DNA of 64,000 bases, taken from contig NZ_WFKM01000011.1 of NCBI RefSeq assembly GCF_011007365.1, positions 159,034 through 223,033 of the forward strand. Direction: 5' to 3'. The notes under the pieces were generated by a model. The model saw only the letters and a list, made by a program, of their open reading frames with translations, was not told the origin of the DNA and searched no databases. Below are positions 18,469 to 26,702 of this stretch, one piece after another. The stretch is from Sphingobacterium sp. xlx-96. Lineage in GTDB: Bacteria > Bacteroidota > Bacteroidia > Sphingobacteriales > Sphingobacteriaceae. Position numbers and translations under genes: made by a program. Position 1 is the stretch's first letter; each line of letters begins with the position of its first letter.

Positions 18469-19619
18469 TTTACAGTGACCTTAATAATTACGGGATTGTC
18501 AGTTGCTTTTATAGAAAGATCATTTTTGATTCCTTTCTGGTTAATATATTCCTTGGGAGGCATTGTCAGATAGAGATCTTTTTCCTGAACATAGAGAAAA
18601 TTGTAATCTTTAAATGCAGACCCAATTGCATTGGAGAACAGATTTAACTGGTGAGATGACGTGTCGGGAACTAGATTATTCAAACAGTAGAATATATTAG
18701 TTTTACCATTCCATACAAACGAGTTATAACCATTCAATTCCGAATGCGTCCTTAATCTGAAAAACAACAGATCGCCTATGGCATAGACATCAGATATTGC
18801 ATAGATACCGTCAGGTCGGTTCCTTATCAATGCTGTGACAGGACGAAAGTCATTACTATATTTACCAAAAAACAAGGTATTAGCTAATGGAAATACAAAA
18901 CTCATCAGACTATCACGCTTACCATCTTTCAGTTCGTAGATCGTATAGTCTAGACTCTGCGTATACAATAATTTATCTGATAGATATATATCGCTACTTA
19001 CATAATACTTATCTCCTTGAAAGGAATCAATAGGGGTATAGATTTTTTCCTCCTTTTCATCTTTGGTAATGTTTAATCTTTGAAATTTTCTTTGAGCTAT
19101 ATTGATGAATTTATCTGCTGTATATTTATATCTACCGACCGAATACCCCTGTACATTTATATTCCGAGATGTTATTTTTTTGAAATCTCCGTTCAAAGAA
19201 AAAGTTGCCTGCCGGGTTAAACTATTATATATTATAGTGAGATTGTTCTTTTCTTTATCAATGAAAAAATCGATAATTATAGGTTTTTTTAATTTAGGAT
19301 CTATAATAAGACTATTTGTGATCCGACTAATAAATCTACCGCTCAGATCAAATAGCAGAATTGATCTTGTATCGGGATCTTGAATATAGTACGTATTATT
19401 GTAGACAACCAGTTTGCCGATATAACCAAATATACTTTTCGCATTAGTTTCCAATGGTATGATATCCGCAGATTGAAACAAATCAGAAAAATTTCCTCCT
19501 TTACTTTCTGAGGGGGCAAATTGGATTTGCGCTACGCTATTAAACGTATAAAATAGCGAATTCATAATAATAACTAATATAATTAAGATTAATTTAGCAC
19601 TGAATTCATTTTTTCCCAT
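18465..19619 (-). CDS. Six-bladed beta-propeller exported protein
   Basis: I choose ATG 19619 (MGKNEFSAKLILIILVIIM) since it gives a proper signal peptide ending FNSVAQI; the longer frame extends into the upstream gene. The mature part is beta-propeller-like: repeats of the type GKLVVYNNTYYIQDPDTRSI and LLFDLSGRFISRI, as in Bacteroidota 6-bladed beta-propeller (NHL/BF-type) proteins. It is co-transcribed with the barrel protein (4-bp overlap). Such pairs may act at the outer membrane or in the periplasm; substrate unknown. Confidence 0.75.
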   Translation of the reverse strand: MGKNEFSAKLILIILVIIMNSLFYTFNSVAQIQFAPSESKGGNFSDLFQSADIIPLETNAKSIFGYIGKLVVYNNTYYIQDPDTRSILLFDLSGRFISRITNSLIIDPKLKKPIIIDFFIDKEKNNLTIIYNSLTRQATFSLNGDFKKITSRNINVQGYSVGRYKYTADKFINIAQRKFQRLNITKDEKEEKIYTPIDSFQGDKYYVSSDIYLSDKLLYTQSLDYTIYELKDGKRDSLMSFVFPLANTLFFGKYSNDFRPVTALIRNRPDGIYAISDVYAIGDLLFFRLRTHSELNGYNSFVWNGKTNIFYCLNNLVPDTSSHQLNLFSNAIGSAFKDYNFLYVQEKDLYLTMPPKEYINQKGIKNDLSIKATDNPVIIKVTVK

Positions 19620-19924
19620 TGAGCTATAAGTTGTTGATTGTAGTATAAAAAATAAAGTACTATAAATAAAAAACAAGTGATCCCAATCCCTTTTTTAAGG
19701 TATGTTCTAAGCGAAATAATAATTAATGCTAACAAAAAAATTAAGGGGAGATACATGTAACGATCTGCAACTAGAGTCGCCCGTCCTAAAGGAATAACTT
19801 GCAAAGCAATACCAATTTGGCTAATAAAGCAAAACAATAAAAAAAGATATAGATTCAAATTTTTAGATTTAGTTATTGAGTTCCCAATAAAAGTAATTAT
19901 AGCAACAAAATCACTCATAATCAC
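19589..19924 (-). pseudogene. C-terminal membrane fragment of a glycosyltransferase-39/TMTC-like protein
   Basis: 111 codons with three membrane segments and the sequence LGRATLVADRYMYLPLIFLL, which resembles the RxxxAxRYxYLP motif near the end of protein O-mannosyltransferase/TMTC-like membrane proteins. The N-terminal catalytic part with its acidic motif is absent, so it is probably a truncated remnant, though a short membrane protein cannot be excluded. It overlaps the start of the propeller gene by about 30 bp. Confidence 0.45.
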
Positions 19925-20220
19925 TCCTTGTATTTAACTTTATTATATATTTCATAGTATGGATTTTAATTTTCCTGTAAAGATATATTGTTGATATTAT
20001 GAGGTTATTAATTAGTTAACAAATTTTATTTAAGTTTTAAATAAATAAAGCTTGTTAAATTGATTTATTTATTTTTACAGCAGAATGCTGCTTCCTATAA
20101 CGTAGATAATTAAGATTATCGATGCTTTGATTTAGATTTTACAAGGTACTTGGGCGTCCGAAAAGTATAATCTGGAAATTGATTACAAATCGTCTCTGTA
20201 CTTTTGTACAACCGGATCGC
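19925..20220. other. AT-rich non-coding stretch
   Basis: About 300 bp without a supportable gene. Near its right end GTACTTTTGTAC (about 20198-20209) contains a -7-like TACTTTTG on the + strand that leads into no gene. It ends at the 18-bp repeat. Confidence 0.4.
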
Positions 20221-20238
20221 GGTCAATAGGAGAGACCT
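20221..20238. repeat. 18-bp direct repeat, right copy
   Basis: Same 18 bases as 15743-15760, immediately at the 3' end of the small DUF4177-like gene. Confidence 0.7.
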
Positions 20239-20465
20239 CATAGCCTTGAAAATTCCACCATCTGTCTTGCTGTCGTATATCTAGGTTTATTATTAAAACA
20301 ACCATTCTCAGCATGTACATAAGTCGTCACGCTTTCTAGCCTCACATAGTTCCATCCTTCCGATGCCCCCTGATTGATCAATGTTTCTAATTGTTTTGCT
20401 ACTTGATCCGATGTTCCTGTCCTTGGGTCTATCGATGCTACAAAAGGTACTACTTTGTATTCCAT
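20238..20465 (-). CDS. DUF4177-like small protein, 75 aa
   Basis: Starts MEYKVVPFVASIDPRTGTSD, then VAKQLETLINQGASEGWNYV and RLESVTTYV, a pattern shared with small Bacteroidota proteins of the DUF4177 type (strand - helix - GWxyV strand). No signal peptide. The last residues (RQMVEFSRL) lie just next to the 18-bp repeat and may be altered from the original C terminus. It overlaps a broken upstream reading frame (20450-20641) by 16 bp, suggesting a former two-gene operon. Confidence 0.6.
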   Translation of the reverse strand: MEYKVVPFVASIDPRTGTSDQVAKQLETLINQGASEGWNYVRLESVTTYVHAENGCFNNKPRYTTARQMVEFSRL

Positions 20466-20641
20466 AATATCAGTATTTGATTGGAAATACCCTTATAATC
20501 CACTATTGGATCACCGTCAAATGTATAGTTTAGCAATCTGCCGACCCACTTTATAAAGTCAACTTTACATTTAGGGTCTGCATTATTAGCGGTTTCATAA
20601 AGCTTTATTCATTCAAGACGCTTTTTCTCCTCATTGTTCAT
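20450..20641 (-). pseudogene. Small gene with in-frame TGA at codon 11
   Basis: From ATG 20641 the frame reads MNNEEKKRLE, TGA, then IKLYETANNADPKCKVDFIK and WVGRLLNYTFDGDPIVDYKG to a stop at 20450. The part after the TGA looks like normal coding sequence and ends 16 bp inside the following gene, as expected for operon partners. Most simply a nonsense mutation in a 63-aa gene; a restart at a later codon is possible. Confidence 0.45.
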
Positions 20642-20858
20642 TGTGTTGTTGATTATGTTAGAATATATTAAAGCTAGCTATTCTACAATCATTTTTACAA
20701 AGCTATTGAAAGGAGCTGAATGAACCACAAGGTAAATTTTAAAGGGGTAAATCAGGATTAACACGAATTGACTCCCAAGCAATTTAACAATACCACTTTA
20801 ACAGTGGCATTGTTATGAGCAATATAGTGTGTTGAAAAAAGAACCTTTTTATTAATTT

Positions 20859-21863
20859 TTAGATATCAGGGTCAATAATTTCTGCGCCAGGTGACAAGGT
20901 GAATTCTCTGCTATATGGTTCTCCACAAGTTGTAGTTGTTGTTATTTTTACCATTACTGTATTTGATCCACCATTGTTCCATGAATTTACATTTAATACA
21001 GCCTTTTTGTACCCGTCATATGTAATCGCAACGCTATTTGTTGAACTAGAGACGGACCAACTGATGTCATTAAAGTCATTTCCAGAATCCACAAAATCAA
21101 TCATGTAAGTTCCTTGAGCAGCAAAAAGCTTCGGTTTCAATTTAATAGTTCCCAAGTGACTACTTGCTCCCAACTTAATAACTTTGGTCGTTACTTCTGG
21201 TCCATTACTCGCTTTCAATATTGCATATCCTTCTCCATTTCGAGTCACCTTCCATTGTCCATTCCCCAGATCCGTCAACGTAGCTATTCCTGTTGCATCT
21301 TCTAGAATAACTGTTTGTGCACCTGTAATAATGTATGTTTCTTCTGAGCAAATCTGGGATGGACCGGTAATGGTTGGAGTTGGAGCAGGAGGGATGTATC
21401 TTTCCGTTTCATACATTTGCGTTGAGTACTTCCATGGTGTCCAATCTGTGTATCCCGGTAAGTCTGTTTTATATCTGTATTTGAATTTTAAAGTTCCCTC
21501 TTTATCATTGGACTTAAGGGTAAATGTTCTTTCAAGGATTCCTGTGGATTCATTGTTGAATTGATTGAAATTGCTTTTGGTTAGAGAGATCATACCAGAA
21601 GCCAGATACTCGTTCGAACCACCATATCTTGCAAATACCGCGTATGCCTCTACTTGCAAAGGTCTTCCGGCCATAGAAGAAGGGTTGATTTCGATCGCAA
21701 ATCCAAAATTGTAAGTGGTATCGTTTTGCGGATTATAGTAATATATCTTGCCATTTTTCATCGCGGATGGATGAATTTGGAATGTCTTAACGAAAACATG
21801 CGTATCCTGTGCGTTTAGTGCACTAAATATTAAGATGCTAAATAATGTAAGTAATATTCTCAT
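20859..21863 (-). CDS. Exported protein with Ig/PKD-like repeats, 334 aa
   Basis: Signal peptide (RILLTLFSILIFSALNAQD). The mature part is beta-rich: an N-terminal domain (about 20-150), then a segment starting PAPTPTITGPSQICSEETYI that has the look of a Bacteroidota PKD/Ig-like SprB-type repeat, and a C-terminal Ig-like domain with ISWSVSSSTNSVAITYDG. No type IX C-terminal signal recognised. A small lipoprotein gene lies 12 bp upstream, probably co-transcribed. Function unknown; cell-surface or secreted structural role is likely. Confidence 0.65.
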   Translation of the reverse strand: MRILLTLFSILIFSALNAQDTHVFVKTFQIHPSAMKNGKIYYYNPQNDTTYNFGFAIEINPSSMAGRPLQVEAYAVFARYGGSNEYLASGMISLTKSNFNQFNNESTGILERTFTLKSNDKEGTLKFKYRYKTDLPGYTDWTPWKYSTQMYETERYIPPAPTPTITGPSQICSEETYIITGAQTVILEDATGIATLTDLGNGQWKVTRNGEGYAILKASNGPEVTTKVIKLGASSHLGTIKLKPKLFAAQGTYMIDFVDSGNDFNDISWSVSSSTNSVAITYDGYKKAVLNVNSWNNGGSNTVMVKITTTTTCGEPYSREFTLSPGAEIIDPDI

Positions 21864-21875
21864 AATAGTAATTTA

Positions 21876-22133
21876 TTAATCCACCAATCTGTATATGCTC
21901 CAGGTTGCAGCTGGATAGTATGAAACTATGAAAACCTTCTCAGATGGTATATAAATCAAAGAATCTAAAGGAACATTTAGATTTTTAGCCATTTCTCCTT
22001 TTAAGAAACTGAAGGAGTAGATTTTACCGTTCAGCTCAATTTCATCAGATTTATCTTCAGATTTTGCTTCTTCCTTCTTACACGCACTCAGGCCTAGTCC
22101 CAGTGCAATACATGCATACATTAGTTTTCTCAT
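21876..22133 (-). CDS. Small lipoprotein, 85 aa
   Basis: Signal peptide with lipobox GLSACKKEE, a charged spacer rich in Lys/Glu/Asp, then a compact domain (YSFSFLKGEMAKNLNVPLDS and IYIPSEKVFIVSYY). It precedes the exported Ig-like protein by 12 bp. Function unknown. Confidence 0.6.
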   Translation of the reverse strand: MRKLMYACIALGLGLSACKKEEAKSEDKSDEIELNGKIYSFSFLKGEMAKNLNVPLDSLIYIPSEKVFIVSYYPAATWSIYRLVD

Positions 22134-22264
22134 AATTGTTTGTTTTTATTGTATTTTAGTGATTTTTATAATCACTAAGTTACGTGTTAAATGTTGTGGG
22201 TTTTACGGGTTTCCGTATTTTAAGATCACTTGGATAAAGTCGTTTCTATTTGTTTCTTATATGA

Positions 22265-22474
22265 GTGGGAGAAATTTCAGAGAATGCCGAAAGTATCTTC
22301 ACCAATGCCGCTTTAGAGAAGATTACAGGCATCAATCAGCGTCAGCTGCAACATTACTCATCAGGATTGAAAAAGCCCCGTCAGCCCCAGCTTAAGAAGA
22401 TGGAAGAGAGGCATCATCATCTGACAGCAGAGCTAAAGGCTTTGGAGTTGATATTAATCCAAATAATACGTTAG
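22265..22474 (+). pseudogene. HicB-like antitoxin C-terminal fragment (copy 2)
   Basis: Longest of three copies: ISENAESIFTNAALEKITGI, NQRQLQHYSSGLKKPRQPQL, then KKMEERHHHLTAELKALELI. This matches the C-terminal helix-turn-helix of HicB-like antitoxins but the N-terminal HicB domain and a credible start are missing (only a GTG at the edge). It lies 113 bp before the Fic gene; regulation of Fic by this fragment is possible but unsupported. Confidence 0.45.
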
Positions 22475-22586
22475 ACATCTTTAACTAAACAACCCCTCAA
22501 AGAAGCGCCGAAGAGATGCAGCCCCGTGTTGCATAGCAACGGTAAATTATGTAAGTTTAGCGTTTGAAAACAACGGACTAATCATT

Positions 22587-23459
22587 ATGAATAAAGTTTC
22601 CATTCGTTTTTTTGATGACCGTGAGGTACGTGCTATTTGGGACGATCAGCAAAGTAAATGGTGGTTTTCGGTATTGGATATCGTAGCGGTATTGACCGAT
22701 CAGGATGACTACAGCAAAACCCGAAATTATTGGAAATACCTCAAAGCGAAGTTAAAGAAAGAGAACAATCAGTTGGTTAGTGCCACTACCCAACTGAAGT
22801 TATTAGCGGCAGATGGCAAACTTTATAAATCAGATGTATTAGACTATGATGGTATTATAGCATTGGGTAAGACCTTTCCCGCAGTCAAGGCAAACCGATT
22901 TATAGAGTGGTTCACCTACAGTGACGAGTCCATCGATGGCAAAAGTAAAAATAAAGCTTATGCTTTATTCGAAAGCTCCTTTATCGATAGTATAGAAATC
23001 GGCACTACCAAAGGTTTACAGCAGGTACACGCCTATTTGTTTGGCGGTCTATATGATTTTGCAGGACAGATACGTACCAAGAATATTGCTAAAGGTGGAT
23101 TTCAGTTTGCAATGGCACAGTTTCTATCAGGCACCTTAAAAAGTATAGATGACATGGCAGAGAATACATTCGATCAAATCGTGGACAAGTACGTAGAAAT
23201 GAACATTGCTCACCCATTTATGGAAGGCAACGGACGAAGTACCCGCATATGGTTAGACCTTATGTTCAAGCGAGAATTGAAAAAATGTGTAGATTGGAGT
23301 AAGATCGCTAAAAATGATTATCATCATGCGATGGTAAGGAGCGTAACAGACAGTCGACCATTAAAAGTAGCTTTGCAGAGTGCGCTTACAGACGATATTT
23401 ACAGCCGAGAGATGTTTATGAAGGGAATTGACTATTCCTATTATTATGAAGAGAATTAA
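22587..23459 (+). CDS. Bro-N - Fic domain fusion protein
   Basis: 290 aa. N-terminal Bro-N/antirepressor-like domain (about 1-110: IRFFDDREVRAIWDD, WWFSVLDIVAVLTDQDD, KSDVLDYDGIIALGKTFP) fused to a Fic domain with the catalytic motif HPFMEGNGRSTR (H209-R220; family HxFx(D/E)GNGRxxR). Fic enzymes transfer AMP or another phospho-group to target proteins. No obvious inhibitory (S/T)xxxE(G/N) helix separate from the domain was identified. The Bro-N part is typical of phage-related DNA-binding proteins, so the fusion may couple DNA or phage sensing to target modification. It lies between a HicB-like relic and two small membrane protein genes on the other strand. Confidence 0.88.
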   Translation: MNKVSIRFFDDREVRAIWDDQQSKWWFSVLDIVAVLTDQDDYSKTRNYWKYLKAKLKKENNQLVSATTQLKLLAADGKLYKSDVLDYDGIIALGKTFPAVKANRFIEWFTYSDESIDGKSKNKAYALFESSFIDSIEIGTTKGLQQVHAYLFGGLYDFAGQIRTKNIAKGGFQFAMAQFLSGTLKSIDDMAENTFDQIVDKYVEMNIAHPFMEGNGRSTRIWLDLMFKRELKKCVDWSKIAKNDYHHAMVRSVTDSRPLKVALQSALTDDIYSREMFMKGIDYSYYYEEN

Positions 23460-23542
23460 TGATGTTAAGCTCTCTGAAGGGTTAACACAATTAATATTCT
23501 ATCTATCAAGTGCTTTTGATTGTATTTCTGTCTCTAGAAGCT

Positions 23543-23998
23543 TTATTCTTTGCAATAAATATTACGTATGGAATCAGCTAGTTCACCAAATTTTTCATTC
23601 CAGTTTTCTCCGTATTTATTTGAAAGATACATTTCTACCACCGCATTGTATCGATACATTCCAGGAGTTACAATTCCAATATCAGAGGTAGCAATTCCAT
23701 AGCTTGTATATAAAGAATCAATGGCATTGTACTCTTCGTCGCAAGAATAATAATACTGGCCAGCTTGCAGCAGTTGGATTTTTCCATTCTGAAGATCATT
23801 TACAGCCTTAAAATAGTTAAAATCATTATATAAGCCGAAGCAAAAGATGAACATTTTAATCAGGTAGTAGCTAGAGAAAATAATGAATACTATTGAAGTT
23901 GATTCGAAATCGCTACCAATATTAGAAAATTCCAGGATTAGCATTATAATTAACAATACCAAAGCTAATACCGGCAGTACTACTAATTTTCTCTTCAT
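23543..23998 (-). CDS. Small membrane protein, 151 aa
   Basis: Two membrane segments (about 7-25 and 38-58) then a soluble C-terminal region with a Tyr-rich stretch (LQAGQYYYSCDEEYNAIDSL) and VTPGMYRYNAVVEMYLSNKY. Overlaps the upstream 85-aa membrane gene by 4 bp (ATGA), so the two form an operon. Not recognised. Confidence 0.55.
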   Translation of the reverse strand: MKRKLVVLPVLALVLLIIMLILEFSNIGSDFESTSIVFIIFSSYYLIKMFIFCFGLYNDFNYFKAVNDLQNGKIQLLQAGQYYYSCDEEYNAIDSLYTSYGIATSDIGIVTPGMYRYNAVVEMYLSNKYGENWNEKFGELADSIRNIYCKE

Positions 23999-24252
23999 AA
24001 ATTCTTCGATAAATTTTCATCTATAAGTTTACTTAATAGTTCGGTTGCATCAGATTTGGAGAAAAATGAATCCTCAAAAGCGAAGAATATAGCAGCTGAT
24101 AAAATAGCAAATACCAAAACTGAAGAAAGTATCACGCCAGCCACTTTGTGCCCTGTTTTCTTTAGGATCCAATAGACACCAAATATTATTAGGCCTAGCA
24201 AAATGATAAAAGGCGCGAATAATACAAGGTGAAAAAAGAATGCATCTATCAT
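23995..24252 (-). CDS. Small membrane protein, 85 aa
   Basis: Two closely spaced membrane segments (about 5-28 and 35-57) and a short charged C-terminal tail (DSFFSKSDATELLSKLIDEN). First gene of a two-gene operon with the 151-aa membrane protein. Not recognised. Confidence 0.52.
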   Translation of the reverse strand: MIDAFFFHLVLFAPFIILLGLIIFGVYWILKKTGHKVAGVILSSVLVFAILSAAIFFAFEDSFFSKSDATELLSKLIDENLSKNL

Positions 24253-24317
24253 ATTTAATGTTAGTTCACGTCTCTAATATACTTATTCTTTTACCGTTCA
24301 TAAATAGGAGGGGCGAA

Positions 24318-24902
24318 CTATCCCTCTTTCCCCACCTTGTAACCGATTTTATCACGTTCAGGTAGGGGAGGCTTATCTAGTTTATTCTCTAGGCGGTCGA
24401 TATATTCAAATACAAGGTCTATGTTTTTGCCCTGCGAATCCTGCTTCTTGGAGAGCTTTTCCATGGCGAGCCGCATATCCGCAAGCTCTAAATGTATCTG
24501 TGTAGTATCGTTCAAGAACTGCCTCATTTTGGTAAAGATCCGCATGATCTGGATGTTTATTTGAATAGCTTGTTTGCTTTTCAGAACAGATGATAGCATC
24601 GAGACACCTTGTTCAGTGAATACCATTGGGAAATATCTGCTTCCTCCACGGCCATTCTTTGAGGTCACAATTTGTGACCTCAAAGAATTAAATTCAGATT
24701 CATCCAATTCAAACATGAAATCGGGAGGGAATCTTTCGATATTTCGTCGTACAGCTTGCTTAAAAACTTTAGTTTCCACTCCATAGAGTTCCGCAAGGTC
24801 ACTATCAAGCATGACCTTCTGCCCACGAAAGACGTATATCTTATTCATCAGTACCTCATTGGGCAGGCTCGTTTCCATTTTATTTTCAGCATGCTGTTCC
24901 AT
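24318..24902 (-). CDS. ORF6N-domain DNA-binding protein (intact copy)
   Basis: 194 aa, full length. ORF6N domain at about 20-110 (IYVFRGQKVMLDSDLAELYG, VRRNIERFPPDFMFELDESE, SLRSQIVTSKNGRGGSRYFP, FTEQGVSMLSSVLKSKQAIQ), then a helical C-terminal region (TQIHLELADMRLAMEKLSKK) ending in ERDKIGYKVGKEG. ORF6N proteins are phage- and mobile-element-related, presumed DNA-binding, often near toxin genes. The coding region holds a 35-bp palindrome (24654-24688). Three decayed relatives lie in the same window. It may partner with the HicB-like fragments that sit convergent to it at other loci. Confidence 0.88.
   Translation of the reverse strand: MEQHAENKMETSLPNEVLMNKIYVFRGQKVMLDSDLAELYGVETKVFKQAVRRNIERFPPDFMFELDESEFNSLRSQIVTSKNGRGGSRYFPMVFTEQGVSMLSSVLKSKQAIQINIQIMRIFTKMRQFLNDTTQIHLELADMRLAMEKLSKKQDSQGKNIDLVFEYIDRLENKLDKPPLPERDKIGYKVGKEG
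24654..24688. repeat. Perfect 35-bp palindrome inside the intact ORF6N gene
   Basis: 17-bp arms around one central base; core GAGGTCACAA t TTGTGACCTC, on codons for SLRSQIVTSK. Homologous to the palindrome at 8694-8728 with paired base differences. Confidence 0.88.
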
Positions 24903-24994
24903 AATCTAGTTATTTGGTCATACCAAGATACTAATTAAAATTAATAAAACTAATAATATTAGTATTTGTTTGTGTGACAGCACATGGCCAGCAT

Positions 24995-25160
24995 CTAAAG
25001 CAACCGTTCCGCGATCTCCGACTCATCAACCACCACACCGCCTTTTAGGTACATCTTACGCTCGACAACTTTACTCGCATCATATTTCCTATTTCGAAAG
25101 CTAGCGGTCGTTATATCAGGTTGGTAGATGGGGTGGTAGAGAGTCAACAGGAAATAATAC
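24995..25160 (-). other. Possible 3' gene fragment
   Basis: An open frame ending ASKVVERKMYLKGGVVVDES then EIAERLL looks like the C terminus of some protein, but its start lies inside the hairpin repeat at 25173 and no upstream part remains. Not recognised. Confidence 0.2.
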
Positions 25161-25172
25161 CTAATATAAACG

Positions 25173-25208
25173 CGAAGTCCGATATACATCTGGGCATATC
25201 GGACTTCG
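25173..25208. repeat. 36-bp hairpin repeat, copy 1
   Basis: Perfect 13-bp arms CGAAGTCCGATAT and ATATCGGACTTCG with a 10-nt loop. A second copy with one mismatch is at 31906-31941, and the flanks (GAAATTCA on the right) are shared too. Terminator-like but no U tract; a dispersed repeat. Confidence 0.75.
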
Positions 25209-25256
25209 AAATTCATTACTCCTAAAGTGGTAGTATGAAAAATATAAATTAAACGC

Positions 25257-25418
25257 CTAGCGTTTTAAAAATTCTTTAGGTATAGGATGCTTTTTCAAAA
25301 ATTCTATAGCCTCCTCATTTTTCTTTTTAAAGAATGTAGAATTACTATAAATTCTTTGACGCTCTAGTGCCGTCGTGTCATCTATATCCTTATTGCTTTT
25401 ATTTTTATCTGTGTTCAT
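25257..25418 (-). CDS. Small protein, 53 aa, downstream of DUF6934
   Basis: ATG 25418 opens 53 codons: MNTDKNKSNKDIDDTTALER, QRIYSNSTFFKKKNEEAIEF, LKKHPIPKEFLKR. Charged and helical; it starts 24 bp after the DUF6934 stop, the spacing of an operon partner. Function unknown; if the DUF6934 protein is toxin-like this could be its partner, but that gene is truncated here. Confidence 0.5.
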   Translation of the reverse strand: MNTDKNKSNKDIDDTTALERQRIYSNSTFFKKKNEEAIEFLKKHPIPKEFLKR

Positions 25419-25442
25419 AGTTTTAAAGCTATTGATTCAAAG

Positions 25443-25750
25443 TTAGTTATTATTTTTTGAATATAAAAAAGCATCATAATTCTTACCCTTTCGAAACGAC
25501 TCCCAATTATCATCATAATAAGCCTTGACTTCAAATAAAGCTTGTATTTCGTTCCAAAATTCAGAAATTCCCATTTGATAAAGTCTAGTGCGCGAAGGGG
25601 TACTTCCCTTAGCCATGACGATAGCTTGCGGATTTTGTTCGGTAAAGTCCAATACAGCTCTGGCGACAGTGGAAAGTACTTTCTTAGTATCAAGATTATT
25701 AGTAATAGTCACATCACTAATCTCTTTTGTTATACTATCGTAATCGCCGA
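25443..25750 (-). pseudogene. DUF6934-family gene, 5'-truncated (copy 2)
   Basis: Intact reading frame for the C-terminal part: LGDYDSITKEISDVTITNNL, then VLDFTEQNPQAIVMAKGSTP and RLYQMGISEFWNEIQALFEV to the stop. Homology to the family seems to begin at GDYD; upstream of about 25750 the sequence switches to an unrelated fragment, so the N-terminal half is lost. The ATG at 25712 is only an internal methionine. Copy 1 at 6555 is shorter and frameshifted. Confidence 0.6.
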
Positions 25751-26184
25751 GGCAGGCAATGAGGATTCCGTCCTCTGGCGGGGCACATCGTACAGCGTAC
25801 CAGCCATGCTGCTGAAATGTCGGGTAATATCCATGAATACCTCCAGGTCCGCTATCGAGAACAGCAGCATCTCCGTGTAGAACAGATGCTTTGCCTTTTC
25901 CGCATCATCATGCCACAGCCGTACACTTATCTCCTTGATCAGGCTATTTATCTCCTTATACGCGCTATCCCTGTCGATGTACAGCGATCTGTCCAGCCTG
26001 CTTATATAACTCTTCTTTTCCGTCAGCTTTTCCAGGCTTTCCGGATGATATCGATCCACATACTTCAGGCGTATCAGCGTATCCATGTTAAATGCCATCA
26101 TCTTCGAGTTACGGCCATCCGGGATAGGGAAGAAGCGGTCACCGGCATCCTGCGACAGCAGTATCCAGTTGAGCGAGTAGGCCA
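25751..26184 (-). pseudogene. Fragment of an unknown protein
   Basis: Open frame reading VAYSLNWILLSQDAGDRFFP, MDTLIRLKYVDRYHPESLEK and HLFYTEMLLFSIADLEVFMD. It looks like real protein sequence, in a frame that is cut by an IS21 fragment on its 5' side (26185) and by the DUF6934 relic on its 3' side. More GC-rich than its neighbours. I do not recognise the family. Confidence 0.4.
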
Positions 26185-26702
26185 CCTGCACGGGCTGGTA
26201 CTACAACTGTACCGTAATGGTTGGCGAAGTCTTCCATAGACTGGTTTAAGATCGGTTCGTATTTATCTGCTTTGATCACTGCTGCTTTCAGATTGTCGGG
26301 AACAATAGCTTTAGGTACACCTCCCATGGCCTCTAGGCAACAACTTAAGGCATACAAAAAGTCTGGAGTCTGCTGAGAGGGGACCGCTATGGCAAATGCA
26401 TAGTCTGAAAAAGGCAGACAGGCTACAAATACCTCACAGGCGACCAGTTCTCCTGTTGAGCGGTCGATATAATGGAGCTTTTTGCCGGAAAAGTCAATAT
26501 ATAATTTGTCTCCGGCAATGTGCTCCATCACCATGCTGCCTTTTCGGGAGACAAGCTGTTGTCTTAAATGATAGTTGAACTGCGGATAGCTATAACCGGT
26601 GGGATCGCTTTCAATGTATTCCTGCCAGAGCAACTGTTTGGTGACTCCGGTGCGCTTAAGTTCTTTTTCGTAATAATCCAGACGGCTTTTTAGGTATTCA
26701 AT
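26185..26702 (-). mobile_element. IS21-family istA fragment
   Basis: Internal piece of a transposase gene, closely matching 43180-43695 of the intact IS21 element (LLWQEYIESDPTGYSYPQFN, GDKLYIDFSGKKLHYIDRST, PKAIVPDNLKAAVIKADKYE). Both ends are missing: homology stops after PARAG on one side and just upstream of EYLKSRL on the other. Several differences from the intact copy show it is not a recent duplicate of it. Confidence 0.85.

Noticed and set aside
20450..20641. Selenocysteine readthrough at the TGA
   Set aside because: No selenoprotein family resemblance and no SECIS-like hairpin; a nonsense mutation is simpler.
20859..21863. Overlapping + strand frames at 20899-21564
   Set aside because: They are shadows of the exported Ig-like protein; no start signals and odd composition.
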